Part shown: in pieces, positions 61,950 to 64,000 of the stretch
How the letters are laid out: each line of letters begins with the position of its first letter
Position numbering within the stretch: the stretch's first letter is position 1
Assembly (NCBI GenBank): GCA_029379385.1
Contig: CM055607.1
Location: 30,191,235 to 30,255,234 of the forward strand
Length of the DNA: 64,000 nt
DNA from: Quillaja saponaria
Lineage: Eukaryota > Streptophyta > Magnoliopsida > Fabales > Quillajaceae
Direction of reading: 5' to 3'
The notes under the pieces: model-generated
Told to the model about the DNA's origin: nothing
The model's database searches: none
Seen by the model: only the letters and a program-made list of their open reading frames with translations
Program-made: the position numbers and the translations under genes

Positions 61950-63588
61950 CTCTAATCGGCATTAAAAATTTGTTTCTAATTCTTAAAAATCACTAAAATA
62001 AAATCCGAAAAAATTGACCGACGATGAAGAGAGGTTGGCTTTGGCCGGCTCTGAGCTACTGTTTGCCTGGACTAGGAGCTCTCCGCCTATGGTTTAGGTT
62101 TTGGACCGGACGGAGTCTCGACGCCGATTGAAAAACCAGCATAAGTCCCGTGCGATGCACACGTAAAATTGTCATTATATTTTTGTTTACTTTTACAATT
62201 TAGATGTGTCAAAACTCAAAATGCAAATATATATTAAAAAATTTTTTGAATTAGAATAGAAAAAAATGAAATTAGTATTATCTTTATATGCGTAATGATA
62301 ATTATTGATATTATAAAAAATACAAATGCAATGAGTTCACATACCACACTTTGTGATTAATTAGGTAATACTGATATCTAATTAAAATTAATAAGTTTGA
62401 TGAATAATACGTAAAATATAAAAAATTTATCATATAGATATGAAAATAAAAAAACGGAGAAAATAAATAACTCCCTTCAATTTCAATGGTCACTTTTTTA
62501 AGTAAATTGAAAAGTATTAATAAACCTTATATTTATTAAACTATGAGCTATGAGCTATGTATTTTTATTAAAATAATAATAAACAAGGTCTGATGTAATG
62601 ATTATTTCTTTGTTTACATAAAAAAATATTTTTATTTAATACAATAAATCATAAATTCAGGTAATATCAAACAAATCACTTTTTTACTTTTAAAATGTCA
62701 ACTAATATATTTATTTTATCATAATAAATAATCTGAAACATTATTTAGAAAAATCATGAAAATATAGACTTGTAAGTATTGCTTTGTTTACATTTTAGAA
62801 ACCTAAATGATCTTGGTATGTATGTCTACCGCACAACAATTGACGTTTGGGGACTCTGAAATCTAAGAACATATATGATGGGCTTTGTTTAAAAGCTTTA
62901 CACAATTTTAATTAAACTTGTTTGTGAATAATTTTGCTTTGTTTAGGCCACTTTTAAGGACAATATTTGTACACCTTGGTGGTTTCTTTCTTTTCTTCTT
63001 TATTAAAAAAGGCAGCATCAACATGATTGATAATTTTAGATGTTAATATTCCATTTCATCTATTTGTATAAACACTTGTGCAAAAAGAAAAGATGGTTCA
63101 AGTCCTCTGAACAAAATTTTAATCTATGCTTGTACCCAAAAAAAATAATTTAGTCTATACAGTCAAATGACCTCCATTTAGTGGTAGCATTTTATTCCAT
63201 GATATTAACAGTTTTCATTAAAAATATATATATTTATTTACACTTCTAGTATATTAGTCATGAATTTACTAATGTTTATTTCAGATATAAGCAACTAACA
63301 TATCATATTTTAATACCAAAAAAAAAGTTAATATCATATTTGTATAAGCAGTTCTTGAGGTTTCTCTTCCACCAAATATATACCCCAGGGATTCAATCGC
63401 CAATTTTTTAACCTTGTATCAGACACCACAAACATTAGTCCCATGACTGAATCAAAACACCCCCACACCGCATCTTACAAGCAAAGCCAGCAGTGAACAG
63501 TCAATGCAGGAAGCAGAATCTCATGTATTATGAGACAAATACACTCTATAGTTAAGTGAAACAACAAAGAGCGGTCTCGTGTCTTTGT
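61950..63588. other. CCCH gene promoter flank and AT-rich intergenic DNA
   Basis: The first ~200 bp is the 5' region of the CCCH gene with mixed composition. From 62.16 to 63.35 kb the DNA is AT-rich without exons. From about 63.4 kb to 63588 the sequence probably holds the 3' UTR of the thioredoxin-like gene. Confidence 0.5.
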
Positions 63589-63857
63589 TCATGAGCAACA
63601 AGCTTTCAAAATATCTTCAATATCTGGATCATCCCCTGCTTCTTTATCCTAATTATATGGACATCATCAATACACTAAATTCAGAAAAGTAGCAGCACCC
63701 TAATCATGAAAACTGTGCTGCAGCTGAAGTTTAAAATGATCCTTTGATGGCTGACAGCAGCTCAATCCTATGAATGGGAAAATCTAAAGCACATACCTTG
63801 TGAAGGTAAACGATGTTACTTTTACCAGGACCAGCAACTAAAATACCTCCTTGCTGC
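63589..63857 (-). CDS. Thioredoxin-like (PRXL2/AhpC-TSA type) protein, last two exons only
   Basis: Partial gene continuing beyond the right edge. Two exons are visible: 63797-63857, after the acceptor TTTTTCAG and before the donor GTATGT, and 63589-63648, after ATTAG and ending in TGA. Together they encode QQGGILVAGPGKSNIVYLHK followed by DKEAGDDPDIEDILKACCS and stop. This matches the C-terminal end of plant peroxiredoxin-like 2 thioredoxin-fold proteins, where a GG..V.GPG strand is followed by HKD.EAGD. The redox-active part lies outside the window, so activity and plastid targeting cannot be judged. The family call rests on about 40 residues. Confidence 0.65.
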
Positions 63858-64000
63858 CTGAAAAACAACCAAACTAACTAACGTTAGGAAAGAATGATGA
63901 GACATGATGTTATCCAGAGCACAAAGGAAAAAGTATCTATCAATAAGACCAACTGAGTGGGTGAAATAAGACAAAGTGATGGCACCAGATTTATCTTCTG

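Overview
This is a window of nuclear DNA from a dicotyledonous flowering plant. Genes are split by many short GT-AG introns and separated by very AT-rich intergenic DNA. The gene families are typical of plants: a malectin/LRR receptor kinase, a euAP2 factor with a miR172 site, and a REVEILLE clock MYB. There are no operons, Shine-Dalgarno sites, CRISPR arrays or viral genes. I cannot name the species from sequence alone. I built the exon models by hand from splice sites, reading frame and family similarity. Every complete model closes in frame except one.

Layout from left to right: (1) 1374-8814, minus: a 15-exon LRR receptor-like kinase with a malectin-like ectodomain, and three tandem G-boxes upstream. 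(2) 9.3-16.5 kb: AT-rich intergenic DNA with a 38-bp direct repeat bracketing a ~0.74 kb segment and an unidentified coding-like relic. (3) 17636-22846, plus: a CNOT4/NOT4-type RING-RRM-C3H ubiquitin ligase. (4) 22.8-29.7 kb: intergenic, with tandem repeats and an element that has inverted subterminal repeats. (5) 29665-32335, minus: an AP2-like repressor (TOE1/RAP2.7 type) with a miR172 site. (6) 32.6-38.4 kb: AT-rich intergenic. (7) 38448-40375, minus: ribosomal protein uL4 (RPL4) with telo-box and site II promoter motifs. (8) 42236-46396, minus: a REVEILLE8/4-type MYB. (9) 50155-51619, plus: a small, probably chloroplast-targeted, single-pass membrane protein behind a G-box/I-box cluster. 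(10) 53521-53703, plus: a 60-residue basic peptide gene. (11) 56606-61949, minus: a ZC3H15/DFRP1-type CCCH protein whose reading frame is broken by one extra base. (12) 63589-63857, minus: the last two exons of a thioredoxin-like (PRXL2/AhpC-TSA type) protein that continues past the window.

The genes do not form one pathway. Their order does carry information: NOT4 next to TOE, and RPL4 next to RVE, are pairings that also occur in Arabidopsis (NOT4B/TOE1, and RPL4 with RVE8 or RVE4). Here both pairs sit within about 30 kb. The most unusual observations are the frameshift combined with loss of a zinc-binding cysteine in the CCCH gene, a 36-bp duplication of a splice acceptor in the receptor kinase, a stop-free 87-nt intron in the same gene, the triple G-box array, and an apparent promoter without a gene near 48.3-48.6 kb.
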